From assembly GCA_014905825.1 (NCBI GenBank), contig JACGCN010000012.1, forward strand, positions 310,001 through 374,000: 64,000 bases of DNA, written 5' to 3'. A model generated the notes under the pieces. It did not search any database. It worked only from the letters and a program-made list of their open reading frames with translations, and had not been told where the DNA came from. This document shows, piece by piece, positions 24,975 to 36,322 of the stretch. Numbering within the stretch: the first letter of the stretch is position 1; every line of letters begins with the position of its first letter. Both the position numbers and the translations under genes were made by a program. This DNA comes from Lyophyllum atratum (taxonomy: Eukaryota; Basidiomycota; Agaricomycetes; Agaricales; Lyophyllaceae).

Positions 24975-25449
24975 CGAAGGCAGAATGCTCCGTGACCTCG
25001 ACTTCCTGCACCTAGAACTTAGTGCCAGGTCATCACACGACGTCTCGATGCTCTCGATTCCACCGCCATCACCTCTCAACCCGAACGTCAATTCTGGAGT
25101 TCTCACGCCGTCTCCCCGGAGTGACAATTTGCGCCGGCAGCAGTCCCCATCGAGCACGTCCTTGTCGAATGCTCAGGCAACAACCATGCAAGATATGTTG
25201 GTAATGCAGGACAAACTCGCTCAGTCACTTCGAAAGCTTAAGATGCTCGGCGTCGATGACGGAGTACTCAAACAATATACGAGCCCATTCCTTCATTCAC
25301 GCGTGTTTGGCGGAGTACCGGAGCCAATGGCGCTGTATCTGGATCCCGAGAACAGTCATGGTGGCGACGAGAAGGAGACAGCTGTCCGACGACATCCACT
25401 TATCGCGCAAAAGAAGGAGCGCCGCAAGCAATCATATGCTCTTAGATAG
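24877..25449 (+). pseudogene. Probable frame-shifted C-terminal part of the MULE transposase
   Basis: Overlaps the end of the transposase frame by about 100 nt in the +1 phase, then continues 475 nt beyond it. It is hydrophilic, with a Ser/Pro-rich linker and a short heptad-like helix (MQDMLVMQDKLAQSLRKLKM), and ends in a basic tail (KKERRKQ). The likely history is a one-base indel near 24900-24960 that cut it from the transposase. It could instead be a separate small protein of the element, but it has no upstream space for its own promoter. Confidence 0.5.
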
Positions 25450-25706
25450 ACTCCATGTACACGTGTAGTGTAGCTAATTTCACTGGCAGTCGTGTTCGCA
25501 CAATGCAACGAGCAAATTACCCTCACCAAAATATGGAACCATGAGACAAAATCTTTGCCGAATTCTGACACATATGACGGAGATCCAACCCAGAGAACAT
25601 ACTTATAGGACAGAGATACGACCCAGAGAACAGACTGCAAACACTCAGCACACGGCACACAGCACAGATATATTTTCGTACACGGTAAAATCACGTGACT
25701 ACGTTT

Positions 25707-25729
25707 ATCTCTGTCCAAGTCGGGCCTCC
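25707..25729 (-). repeat. MULE terminal inverted repeat, right
   Basis: Reverse complement reads GGA, five unmatched bases, then the same 15-bp core as the left end. Spacing from the element edge is identical (8 bp). Confidence 0.88.
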
Positions 25730-25738
25730 CTTTTCCCT
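25730..25738 (+). repeat. Target-site duplication, right copy
   Basis: CTTTTCCCT, identical to 22371-22379. The F-box reading frame continues from 25739. Confidence 0.92.
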
Positions 25739-26494
25739 CTATACCATCCCGCCGCTCCATCAACGCCGTGACGCGGACGATATCGACGCCAGCGTCATGA
25801 ATGAACCATACCCTCCCGTTGCAGAGATCGCATGCAACATGGCTGGTGTTCCGTACCAGGAGGGCCATTCGGTGTCGAGTCATTGGATGGCGGGGCGAGC
25901 CGACCAACATCTGTTAGGCCTTGTAGGCGAGGATTGGGATGCTAGACCCGTTATTGACTATTATATTTGGGACAAGTTGGATAAATCCAAGATCCCTAAC
26001 ATCCCAACGAGCGTCCCTCTCCTGGCCGACTCCAGCTTTTCCACCCCACTTCCAGAGAGACATGGATTCCCCGTGATGCGTTTCTGTGATCGGTATATAA
26101 CTCAATTGTGGTTGAATAGTGACCAGCTCTTCCTCATCCTCTCCCCTATCCCTACCGAGACGGTCGCTACAAGAGGGGATTTTAGGTGGTCATTCAAGGT
26201 GATACGTCTCTGGGAACTTGAAAAAGCCGGTCATGACTTGAGCCAGATGCTTGACTACGCTCTCTGCCCTGCTACGGGTCGTTTATGTGTCTTAACCCGC
26301 AGGCCCTCCGAATTGTTGGTGGTGGATTACCTTGCACCATATTGATGAAGTCCATGTTCGTGAGTTTTCTCCCTTCTTTCCACGAAATCTGCTGATGATA
26401 ATCCACTTCACAAGAATCCTCAACGTCGTGAAACAAGAGCACCCTATGCAGGGCCCTCCTATGCCGCACGGGAATGTGTTTGACCTTGCCCCGT

Positions 26495-26615
26495 GATAGC
26501 GCTTGCATTCATGGAACTTCAGTCATCGTCTTTACTTTCCGGATTCCCATCGCCGCCGTAGTGTACTATGTGATCCGTCCTTATGACAATTCGATATTCA
26601 GTAAATCAAGCCTTA
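26495..26615 (+). repeat. Direct repeat unit A, about 121 bp
   Basis: Begins GATAGCGCTTGCAT and ends AGTAAATCAAGCCTTA. The stretch TTCGATATTCAGTAAATCAA is identical in unit B, and CATCGCCGCCGTAGT differs there by one base. Confidence 0.8.
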
Positions 26616-26716
26616 CGCGCTCATGCGCTTCTTCAAATCTGTTGTCTCATTTGCATAGAATCGTTGGTAGTACATATGTGCATCCACCCCTTCATTCAAA
26701 TCTTTGCTTCGCCTGC

Positions 26717-26838
26717 GATAGCGCTGCATCGATAGAGCTCCAGTTACCGTCTTTACTCACTGAGTCCCCGTCGCCGCCGTAGTTTAACATGTGATCCATC
26801 CTTGTGACCATTCGATATTCAGTAAATCAAGCCTTATC
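26717..26838 (+). repeat. Direct repeat unit B, about 122 bp
   Basis: Second copy of unit A, starting 222 bp after it, with scattered substitutions and small indels. The last third is the best conserved. No inverted ends or coding capacity seen; a local duplication is the simplest reading. Confidence 0.8.
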
Positions 26839-27059
26839 ATACGCAATGCAAAATACGACTTCCATGAGCCCTAGTAAAGTGGTGATAGAGACAGGAAAAA
26901 AGGTATCGTAGACGGCAGTCCAGGTGACTATACTACAACTTTGAGAAAGCGTTCATTGTCGTCCAACTTCTGATTCACCGGTACTCCCGTAGATATTCCC
27001 TTTGAAGTCCTCGATGCAGCGATATTATACATACCGCCTGCCCAGTAGCACGGTAGGCC

Positions 27060-30000
27060 TCATAGGCCTTGAGGAACGTAAAACTGAGGGGCGTGGTCTT
27101 GGTCGGCTTGAATTGCAATAGTCTGATGAGCGTTAACCGGGTTTTGAGCTCCGGCCCATATCCAGTTCTGCACGTGCTGTGGCCCGGGCGGCGGGGCTAC
27201 CATCTGAGGGTCATCCACCGGGAAGTACTGAGGCCCCCAAAATTGTTGGAAGTTCGCTGGAGGAGGCAGTGCAGGGGGAGCAGGTGGAAGTTGATGCTGC
27301 TGGTCTAGCATATTATACTGGAACTGCATCTGGTGTTGGCCATACACACCGCGAAGGTATTGGTTCCTTCGCGCACCGTAATGTGGATTCATGTCGTAAA
27401 CCAACTGGAGTGCGGGTTGTGCACCGAGATAAGGAGGTGCAGGGACCTGTGGCGGTGGTGCCTGAAGTTGAGTTGGCCTGGGTTGTGGCTGCGGTACTTG
27501 TTCTTGAGGAGGAAATTGTGCGGGAGCGTGCGCAGCCATATGGAGTGGTGGAGGCGGTGGGTGGACCCTCCCCACATATGGGACCTGCGGTGGAAGCTGG
27601 TATGCAGGCATAGCACGCGGCGGTATTTGTTGTGCTGCCTGTCCCTGTCGTGGTGGAGTTGCGCCTTGTTGTAGAGGCGGAGGTGTAGCCACATGAGGCG
27701 GGACCTGTTGTTGTCGAGGTGGTCGTCGCAGTAGATATTGTAGCGGTGAAGGTGGTCGAAGTGGAAGGGGTTGTGCAGGCGGGTGTGCGGGCAGATGGCG
27801 CGGGACATATTGTGGTGCCTGAACATGTTGTGGTATATGTAAGAGTTGCTGTTTGGGTGGTTGTGCAGGCGCATAGGGCGGAATCTGTTGGTATAGTAGA
27901 ACTTGTGGCGGGAGTCGCACTGGAGCCACAGGATCTACACGCCCAGGAGGCTGGGCAAAGTATTGTGGGTCCTGGACATTATGTGGTGGAGGTGGATGTT
28001 GCCTGAGACGGCGGAGGATTTCCAATATAGCTGCGGGTCTATACGCAAGAACGGCTTGTCGTTGTAGCTCCATTCTCGGAGCTCCGTAGTTTGCGCGCGC
28101 CATAAGCGGATGTGCGCGTACGCCGGGGATGCGTCGTCGTTGCGGTACCGAGTTTGGTTGTGGTGGAGGTGGCAATGCGACTTCGAGATCATCGGACCGG
28201 ACATCTGGGTTATCGCGCTTGAATGCTACGAACGCATGAACAGCGGCTTGCTTGACCTATAATGACGTCAAAGGAAATCTATAAGTACTTAGAGCGATAA
28301 AATAGAACTGACCTCTGCATGATGTCTCTCCTCGACTGAGTCGAGTAGTAAACATTTCCCAGTGGCTTTACTTGGCCCGGGACGACCTGGAGCATTCTGA
28401 AAGAGGGGACAAGTCGATGGTAAGGGCGTTCGTCAGACACGAGTCTAGAAGGCAGAATGTAGACAAACATTTTCGAAGTGTTCATAATCTTTGATGGGCT
28501 GGCGACAAACATAACATGATATGCCGCGGCAGTATGCACATGTCATCTTATTGCACCCATCTTCTTTGACAAACGCTACGAGGGCGAAGCGTTGGGAATG
28601 ACGAAAGCATAGAGAACAGTTCGACATACGCTTCGTACAGTGAGGACATTTCCGCACCAGAGCACCAGCTTAAGTATTTCCAGAATCAGTATCGCGTGCG
28701 AGGAAATAAAAAATGTATAAATATACTCATGGCTTCCTCGATGACGTGCCGTCCCTCCAGTTTCTTGTCTTCCTGAGCCTCTATTTACGGAGTCAGCCGC
28801 GTGTAAAAAGAATTAAGGACGATAGTCGCGTACCATTACATGTTTTGGGCAAATGGTTCTACACCATACATAAAAGCAGAGGAGGCATTGAGCTTGCGGA
28901 CTAACGTTGGAGCAACTCGAGATCCTCACCTGTTTCTTACAAGCTCGACAACTGACCCGGTTGCAATTCTGACAATTGAACAACTGCTCCTGCTCATCGG
29001 CGGCGTCAATGAAATACCCCCAGTCGCAAAAGGGGCAATCCTCCAACTTCAGACCGGCGGCCTCAAGTTCGCTTCGGCAGCTCAGACGTTCCCAGAGGTT
29101 CAGCAGCTTCTCGGGTAGACATTGTCTGAGAGCTGATGCGGAGAAGGATGCTTCGCAGCCATCCATCGACATGCACTTGATATCTGGCTTATGGATAACG
29201 AGAAGATTGGCGGAGTGTCGTTCCACACACTTATTGCAAAAACAATGGCTGTTGTCGCAAGAAACCATTTCGCTCTGCATATCCATGAGACTTTCAAGGC
29301 CTATCTGAAGAGGGAACCAAGGTGCTTACAGAAGGGAACGTTGAGAAACAACAGCCACATTCCTCGCTCTCGTCGCTGCTGCCGGCTTCGGTTACGCTGG
29401 CTCCAGACACCGTTTCGTCAAACTCTTGAGCTTCCTCCGTGGCTGCGCCAGCATCTCCAGCTGCAAGTAGCTCCAGCAGCCATGCACGTTCTCGAGAAAA
29501 TTCTGGGTCCTCAAGTTCACGTCCCTTCCCCTTATTAGGCACAAATGGAACATTCCTTTGCGCGTAAGGAGGGTCAATCCGTTCATTCTTTCGATACTGT
29601 TCCAACTGTTTTGTTTGCTCATCAAGGAGGAGGTAGAGATGAGTGGGGGCATATAACGAGTTGTGGTTAATGAAATGAAGCATGATGTAGCCCCCCGGTG
29701 CATCGGGAAAGTCACTCTGTAGTTGATCCTATGAATCTTGTGTCAGCTTTATATCAAAGTACGAGGGCATGCTGGTGCGCACCACGGCAAGAGCAAAGTA
29801 GTTTTGTCCCCCGTTGTATGGCCTGTCCTTGTTCCCATAGTCGAATTTCAGTCTTTTCGCCGGGTTTTCACCCTCAAGGGCCTGTTCTTCATCGACATTT
29901 CCATCGCCGTCATTTGCGTCGTGTTTGCGTTTACGGCTCCCCAAATTGTGTCCTTCGAGTTCGAACCAACCATTGCGGATTGCTGCCTGGGCAACATCGA

Positions 30001-30226
30001 CAACGGCATCACCGTGCGCAGTGATGTTCTCCTCAATGAAAGAGTAAAGCTTACACGCGTTAACGTGTGGATATGTAAGCAGAAGTCGAAGACCAATAGT
30101 ATGAATGATGCCAGCATGGTCGACCTCAGACTGGGGATGCCGTTTGGCCCGGGGTGCTAAATGGTGCGGCTGCTCCAAAGGAAGGTCGTGGTTTACATCG
30201 TGAAGAGGGGGATGTATCCCCTCCAT
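27060..30226 (-). CDS. RNF216/Triad3-like RBR E3 ubiquitin ligase, copy 2, with Pro/Gln-rich tail
   Basis: Second RBR ligase, same strand as copy 1. ATG 30226 opens an N-terminal region of about 165 residues without a known domain. Then come an acidic linker, RING1 (EECGCCFSTFPS, MVSCDNSHCFC, CNKCV; about 29190-29350), IBR (CPFCDWGYFID, CQNCNRVSC, CRACKKQ; about 28930-29050), and RING2 (MRKCPHCTK, after an intron GCNKMTCAYCRG, SCYVC, YEHFENVC; about 28470-28660). The Cys at about 28538-28540 is the likely catalytic residue. The last exon (27060-28175) encodes about 370 residues very rich in Pro and Gln. Human RNF216 also has a Pro-rich C terminus, so this layout is ancestral and copy 1 has probably lost it. 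Substrate unknown. Confidence 0.82.
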
Positions 30227-30930
30227 TGAGTATGAGCTATGCAGACAGAATGCCCGCCTGTGTTACAAGAGATGGAGATGGGGGTCAGAAATGTGCTGCT
30301 TCTTACCGTACAACCGCTAGCCTCAGACGTTTCCTGAGAAGTAGTTTGCTTTCCAAGGACACCACAGTGATAGACTAGACGATAATGAGAGTTACAGTCG
30401 TTCGTACGTAGGAGTGGGAATCGCCTGGAAATCGATCGTGGATGTCAGTCAAAGCGGCCTTTCACACAGCAATACAGAATTGGCGCCCAGGGGCGCCTCA
30501 AGGCCGTCGGAGACTCGAAGTTGACTAGAGGTGGGAGTGGGCTTAAGGATCGATGAGATGGCAGAGAGGATTCAGGTAGCCTTATATGCAGCTTATATGC
30601 ATCTTTGCAAGTCCATGCCACCCGCTTCAGCATTGACGTCGTCGTCATTGGCCCCAGCTAAACTTACTGTTGAATACTGCAACGTAAAACGTGCAAACCA
30701 CGTGCTCCCAAGACGCGTCCAAGGTCACTGACATTGACAAGCAAGTCAACATAGGAATTACGTCCAATTCAATTTTCTGCTAGCTAAGGGGCTACCGCAC
30801 ATTGCGCTGACTGTGTCCTCCCAAGAAGACAAGGCGCTCAACATATGCATGTTGCACAAGTGAAGGTCATCATCGTAGCCGTAAATATATCACCCATCTA
30901 ATTATGGTGACCAAGTATACATGAATCTAC
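30227..30930. other. Intergenic, nothing recognised
   Basis: Between the start of RBR copy 2 and the 3' end of LHS1. It should contain the RBR promoter; a short extra 5' exon of that gene near 30300-30375 is possible. No TATA box, RNA gene or repeat was seen. Confidence 0.45.
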
Positions 30931-33900
30931 CTAGAGTTCATCCCGTATGGGCTCCTGAGCCTGATCCTGCTCCTCGGGCGTCTCAGGTGCATGTTGCTCC
31001 TCGACAGGCGGAGCCTCCCCGTTTCCTTCCTCGCCCTCCGGCTGCGGTGTGGGCTCAGGCTCGGCGGAGCTCGTCACCTTCGGCTTCCTCGCTTTGGGCA
31101 CCTTGCGTTTATACAGCTTCATCAAGCTTGTCTCTAACATCTTCGCCCGAGCTTTCATCTCGGTTGTCTCGATGACAGGGTCGTCATTAAGCTTCACCGT
31201 CTTCTGCTTCTCGACCCAAGTATGGAGCCACGATTCGTGTTCCTTCAAAGTCTTCTCGAGCGCGTCGAGTTCATCACTGGTCCATTTCGATGGGAGGTCT
31301 GCTTCAAGCTCTGCGGTGAGGTTTTGTCTCGCGTCGTTGAGGAATAGACGAGTGCTCCAATTCCACATCTGACTGTTATTCAGTGCCTGAGGGAATGCCT
31401 CGATCTCTTGATAACGATGGATGATGGGTTTCTCCATGGACCTGAGGATGAAGGGTTTAGTAGGGGTCTCATTAAATGTCTTGAGCCAACTTACTCGAGC
31501 GAAATGCGTTTGTCGAGGAACTGCGAAGTCTCCGCGAGGTCCCCACGATCATGCAGCCAAGTGAATGACTCCTCGAGCTTCTCGGAAATGGCCTGACGCT
31601 CGGTCTCCTTCGAGCACTTCTTGAAAGGAGTATCCCGATTCTCCTCATCGAGAAGATCCCGCATGCGATAAAGGTAACTTTCCAAGGAGTTGCGAGCCTC
31701 CTCCTTCCTGTTCTTAGCAGCCTCTTCCACATCTAAGGCACGAAGCCTGTAAAGAGGGGATATGTAAAAACTTGAACGAGATCGAGGCACCATGGAATCT
31801 CACCTGCCCCGTGCTTTCTTTTTCTCCTCCACAGTCATAGGTGGAATAGTTGGGAAAGTCGTGACAACCTTCAGCTTGATCGTGTCTTCCTTGGACAAGG
31901 CCTGCTTCTTTTCAGTGGCGGTATCGTTTGCCGAAGGTGAAGGCTCAGCAGACGAAGAAGAGGACGAAGAAGATGCTGATGATGATGACGATGAAGACGA
32001 CGACGAGGTTTCAGTGTCTCGAGGAGGAGTGTTTTCAGAGGCGGTCGTCTCCTCTTCCGAGGCGGAGCTGCCTCCGCCGAAGAATCCTTTCAATTTGCCT
32101 GAAGATAAATCAACACAATGAATGTTTAAATGCATGGGCGCAAGTTTACCTGTAAGGCTGTCATCCTTGATTTCACCATATGCGACCGCCTCAGAGACCG
32201 AAACGAAGCCAGAATCTGACAGAAGGAGGGTGGCTTTCACGACAGGATCGATCGCTCCACGCTCCGTAAGGTTTCCAAGCGCTTCGCTAACGCCAGTGAT
32301 TTCAGACTCGAATATGCGTTGAGGGTATCCACTACACCCAAATTAGGCTCATGTCGTCACGAACGGATAACTTACTCACGGAGCAATGAGGTGCTTATAA
32401 TCGAAGAAAAGCGTAAAGTCTTCCTTGCGTTTGAAAGTTAGCGTCTTCTTCGTTCCGACTTTGGAGCCGGAAGGGAAAATCAGGGTTGTGATGCTCCTTG
32501 GTCGGCTCAGAGGGGTAGTGGGTGCAGCGAAGTAGGAGACTTCGACATCGTGAAGACTGATATCAGATACCTTCATGTTCTTGGTCTTGAATTGGCGGCT
32601 AAGGCTGGCACCGTGGAAAGCAGCGCCTGAAAGATATGTGAGAACAGTCGTGTAGACAAAGAAGGAGAGCTTACCTAGAACGGGAGATTCATCTGCATTG
32701 ACGTTCAATGCGATTTTTTCACTGGCGAACGGGTGTCAGAAAGGGAAGTTGTAACAGACTTCTAAACATACGGTCCGACAGCTGCTTTAACAGCACTTTG
32801 CACCATTGGCGTGCGTGTTGCACCTCCAACCAGGAGAACGGATGTGATATTATCCTAGGAAACTGTGAGATGGAGACACTAGAATTGGATAACGATCTTA
32901 CCAGAGTCAAGTCTGCTGCGTGCAAGGCGTCGTAAATAGGCTGAGTAAACCGCCCCTTCAAATCAATACAAGCACTTTCGAATGTTGCTCTTGTAACTTT
33001 GGCGCGGAAATCAATGTCCCACGCTAAGCTCTCAACCTAGGATGAAGAATGAATACATAGTTAGATACTGGAGTTGAGACTGCTTACAGCTGACATAGCC
33101 TCGGTGTTGGCGCTCAGAATCGCCTTAACACGACCAGCTTCCTTCCAGAGCTTCGCCATGGCCTTCTTATCCTCACGTACGTCCTTCTTGTACTTCGTGT
33201 TGAACATGTCAATGAGGATTTGCCGCATCCGCCTGTCCATTTCAATTCCACCCGTTTTGCGATCATAGCCAACTCCTGCCACGGCTATGTGCGTTCCAGG
33301 GGAGCCGTTCTTGGGATCGATAGGAGTGAAGGAGACCACCGTAGCCACAATTGAGGACGCGCCGGCGTCGTAAATGATGTGGTATTCGGGAGTCGTAAAT
33401 GTGCGGGTCATGGCGTAATTGACAGCCACAGCAGTTCCATCGTTGATCAGGGACAGGGTACGAAGTCCCGATATCTCGATTGCGTCGACGACCGCGTCGC
33501 GTTCGAATTGGGAGTAGTATGGGGGAACGGTGATCACCACATCGCGCACCTTCTCCTCTGCCACCGATTCCGCGAGGTGTTTGATGTAGGATAGTTGCAT
33601 TGCAACTAGCTCCTCGGCGCTCCACTCTGTACCATCACTCCGCCTCACTCCTACGGTTTTGCGCGCCGTTTCCATCAATTCAGCGGGGGTGATTTTGGCG
33701 TAGAACGAGACGGTCTCTGATTCATATGGCGCTCCGAGAATATATTTCAAGTTTGTGAAGACGTCTGAGGGAAATCTGCTTGCCTGATACTCGATGTTAG
33801 CATAGCACGACAGAATTAACGGGTTGTTTACCATATTAGCAGCATCGGACCCAAATAAACGCTCCTCGCGCTTCCATCCCACAGCAGATTGAATCTTCCT

Positions 33901-34062
33901 CTTAGAGTCCTTGTTGAGCAGAACGTCAAACGGTACGCCTGGTTTCATGAGAGAGGCCTTGATCCATTCCGTTCCATAGTCGATCGCGAGCACCGAGGCC
34001 AGCGTTGTCTGTGGAACCAGAGCCAAAAGGGACATGAGAGTCCAGCAATGCATAAGTCGCAT
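30931..34062 (-). CDS. LHS1: LHS1/GRP170-like Hsp70-superfamily chaperone of the ER lumen
   Basis: Large Hsp70 relative that acts in the ER lumen as nucleotide exchange factor for BiP/Kar2 and as a holdase in import and folding. I chose ATG 34062 because it is followed by a clear signal peptide (MRLMHCWTLMSLLALVP...ASV); ATG 34191 lies in frame upstream but would bury it. The ATPase domain starts LAIDYGTEWIKASL, with later motifs VVITVPPYYSQFERDA, GLRTLSLINDGTAVAVNY and LVGGATRTPMVQ. A Ser-rich insert (about 31930-32010) lies in the C-terminal half, as in other LHS1/GRP170 proteins, followed by a helical bundle region. The protein ends RDEL, an ER retrieval signal. About seven introns. Confidence 0.93.
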
Positions 34063-36322
34063 GGCAATTAGATGTGCAGAGTGATTAGAGGAATATTTGG
34101 GTAGTGTCAAGCATCTACGTGTAATGGGTCTGGTCCGAGTCGAAAACGCCAACCCCCGATGTCGTGGCAGACACGTCGAAATTTCCAGCACGTGACGTCG
34201 GACTGGATGTGGAACTCTCTTTAAGTTTCAGTCCGTGCCCACCGTGCGTTCCCTTCGCATCCAGAGTGGTACGGCCTAGGAAACTACCAATATTTCGATT
34301 TCACGCATTAGAGGGTTTAAAATAGGTTTAACTACTTCGTGCCATACTTTGATTATTTACTTGGGCGGTTCAAGGAGGCCGCCGCCGGCAACTTGAACTT
34401 AAACTATGGGAGGTCAATTGAAAATTCAGGTGATTCACCACTATTACACCACTATCAACATTATGGATCCATTCCTTGAGCATTTGATTGACGAGGTATC
34501 TAGAGTACTCGCGAACTCGAAGGCTTGGGTGATGTCCTGGATGCAGCAAAGAATTCAGATGCATTTCTCACAAGTCATATCAATCATGTTTCCAAGACCT
34601 TTTTATCAGAATGGCCGGGAGTTGAGTCTTGAAGCAGTGCGTAAGTGGCCGGGATTGAGAGGAAACGCAAGGCCGCCCTCAAAACTGTTTATGTAGACTT
34701 GCGTAATCATTTCGTCAGGTTCCGTGGCGTACCGAGCCTGATACAAGAACGTACCTTAAATAGGTATGGAAAAGGGGAACTCGTAGGGGAGCGTAAACCA
34801 CTAAAACACCATCGAACCGATTTCAAGAAGGCAACTTCACCAGGGCGAGTGTAACGAATACCACAATACTGCACAGTCGTCGATGCGTCGCTCCAACTTT
34901 TATATCACGGCGATTGAACGGGAAACGGCCAAGAAGGACAGAGGAATAGGAAGAAAACTTGCCATCGAGGAAGCTATAAGTACGTTGGAGACATCATTTG
35001 CCCCATTCCGCGAATAACATCCTGTACCACCCTTTCTATCCAGATTGACATACTCAATGACATGGCCGAGGTTGATTAAGAAGCAGACCGAGCAATCGAA
35101 GACGTCAAGCGAGAGAGCCTCACAGCGGATGGCAATGAATCAGAAAATTGATCAGTCCCTCAGCCCACTCCTTTGCGCCACCAGGATGAATCAGTCCCAC
35201 CAGTCTTTCCAGTTCCAGGTATCCCTCGAAGAAGGTGATTTGCACCTGTCCTTACGCCTGCGTACCGCACCCTGCCAGTGCCCAAGTTCGCGAAGGGAGG
35301 ATAAGCGGAGCGGAGATCCTGAGCGCATTTAGCATCCAGTGCAATACGTGACCGGACTCGTCTGAGGGACTGACGTTCAAAATAGCCCTTGCCCGTATCG
35401 ATCCAGATGTCGTCATACATACGATTTGAATCCAGTAGTACCTTCGTCGGTGGGTCCAATTGCCTCCTAGTAGTCGGAAGCATCAAAAGCTGAAGCCGCC
35501 CCAATTGTGGACAGATAGAGAAGTGAGAAGCTGGGAACTCAAAACAGCCAACCCGACAGAATTTGGTGATAGAAGGCATATGGCACGAGTCTAGGAGAGT
35601 ACGCCGATTTCCGAATGTAGAGCAGCGAAAGGCATAATTGAGTCAGATTGACGATTGACTCCCAAGGGGGTGTGTTGTTACATAGCCATGCAACACCTCC
35701 AGGATTGAAGTAAGGCTGAGGCCCTGTCTGAATATCCAAAGATTAATTGTCTGAGAGGGAGTTTGAGATGGCAAGCATAACGTGCGGGTGGTGAATCGTT
35801 CGATCGTCGATATCTGTTACAGGTTATGGCATCGATTTAGTCCTCGGGAACTAATGGAAGATAAGTATCGCTGAGATGGTGTGAGCAGCATGCGTTGGGG
35901 AGGCGATTGAACATTGCCACAAGGTTTCTTCATCATCATGTGGTGGGTGAATGAGAAGCTCAACTGATTCGTGCAGTGGTAGGCGACTCGAGGTTGATGC
36001 TTCCATGGCTTGTTTTTGTTGTTTCACGCTGATTCAGAGTCCCTGCCACACGGACTACGCATTAGAATTTTACGGCCAAGAAGTGCGCACCATGGCTAAA
36101 CAACGCCGAGATTGCGGTGTTGTGGTTGGGTAACTTGTGCCATACATCCGCAGCATAACTTCGCGGCCCGAAGCGGAAAACTGTGCCTTTATTTGTACTT
36201 AATGAATTCCCACGCCAATGTACTCGGATTTGCGCACACTGGGGAAATCATCCTCGCCGCCTTGAGGCAATCTGCTATCTGGTTCTCCAACCATCCCACT
36301 CTGATCTACCCTATCCTGGCTC
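34063..36322. other. Long intergenic stretch, no identified gene
   Basis: 2.2 kb between divergently oriented LHS1 and the MUN protein. Plus-strand frames at 34406-34696 and 34645-34854, and a minus-strand frame at 35160-35579, are open but show no known motif and no convincing splice joins. Could hold a small lineage-specific gene. The first 150 bp upstream of LHS1 should be its promoter. Confidence 0.45.

Larger units (their letters stand above)
22380..25729 (+). mobile_element. Mutator-like (MULE) DNA transposon, 3350 bp
   Basis: Complete element bounded by a 9-bp direct duplication. Its ends are inverted repeats of 23 bp: both start GGA, differ over five bases, then share a perfect 15-bp core GACTTGGACAGAGAT (22388-22402 and, inverted, 25707-25721), each core 8 bp from its end. 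Inside the ends lies a TCACGTGA palindrome (22420-22427 and about 25690-25697). A GTCGC triplet repeat follows on the left at about 22433-22447. Extra copies of GGACAGAGAT-like sequence occur near the right end at about 25608. It carries one transposase gene, now interrupted. The element sits in coding sequence of the F-box gene in the same orientation. The class rests on the transposase motifs plus the duplication length. Confidence 0.9.
21342..26345 (+). pseudogene. F-box protein gene split by a MULE insertion
   Basis: A substrate adaptor for SCF ubiquitin ligases by its N-terminal F-box: ISLEIHAHIQSFIEPSDII, then across the intron 21443-21504 LRQTCRYLYDATHQREVW. Exon 2 is 21505-21998, exon 3 is 22049-22262, exon 4 begins 22327. 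The later part has propeller-like strands (LLFWDLG, YVTVWNFKD). Exon 4 breaks off at 22379 with the transposon at 22380-25729, and coding resumes at 25739 after the duplicated target site, running to the stop at 26343-26345. With the element and one duplicate left out, the phases fit exactly (53 nt + 607 nt). The gene as it stands is cut about 250 residues in. The 5' end is unresolved: no ATG lies in frame in the first exon, so an upstream exon is likely. Confidence 0.82.
26346..27059. other. Convergent intergenic region with a direct repeat
   Basis: Lies between the F-box gene (plus) and RBR copy 2 (minus), which end towards each other. It holds two imperfect copies of a roughly 121-bp sequence (26495-26615 and 26717-26838) and no convincing gene. 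Confidence 0.55.

Noticed and set aside
27069..28006. Plus-strand Val-rich open frames opposite the Pro/Gln-rich exon
   Set aside because: They are antisense shadows of the repetitive composition of the RBR tail.
31792..32155. Plus-strand acidic open frame
   Set aside because: Antisense shadow of the LHS1 serine tract.
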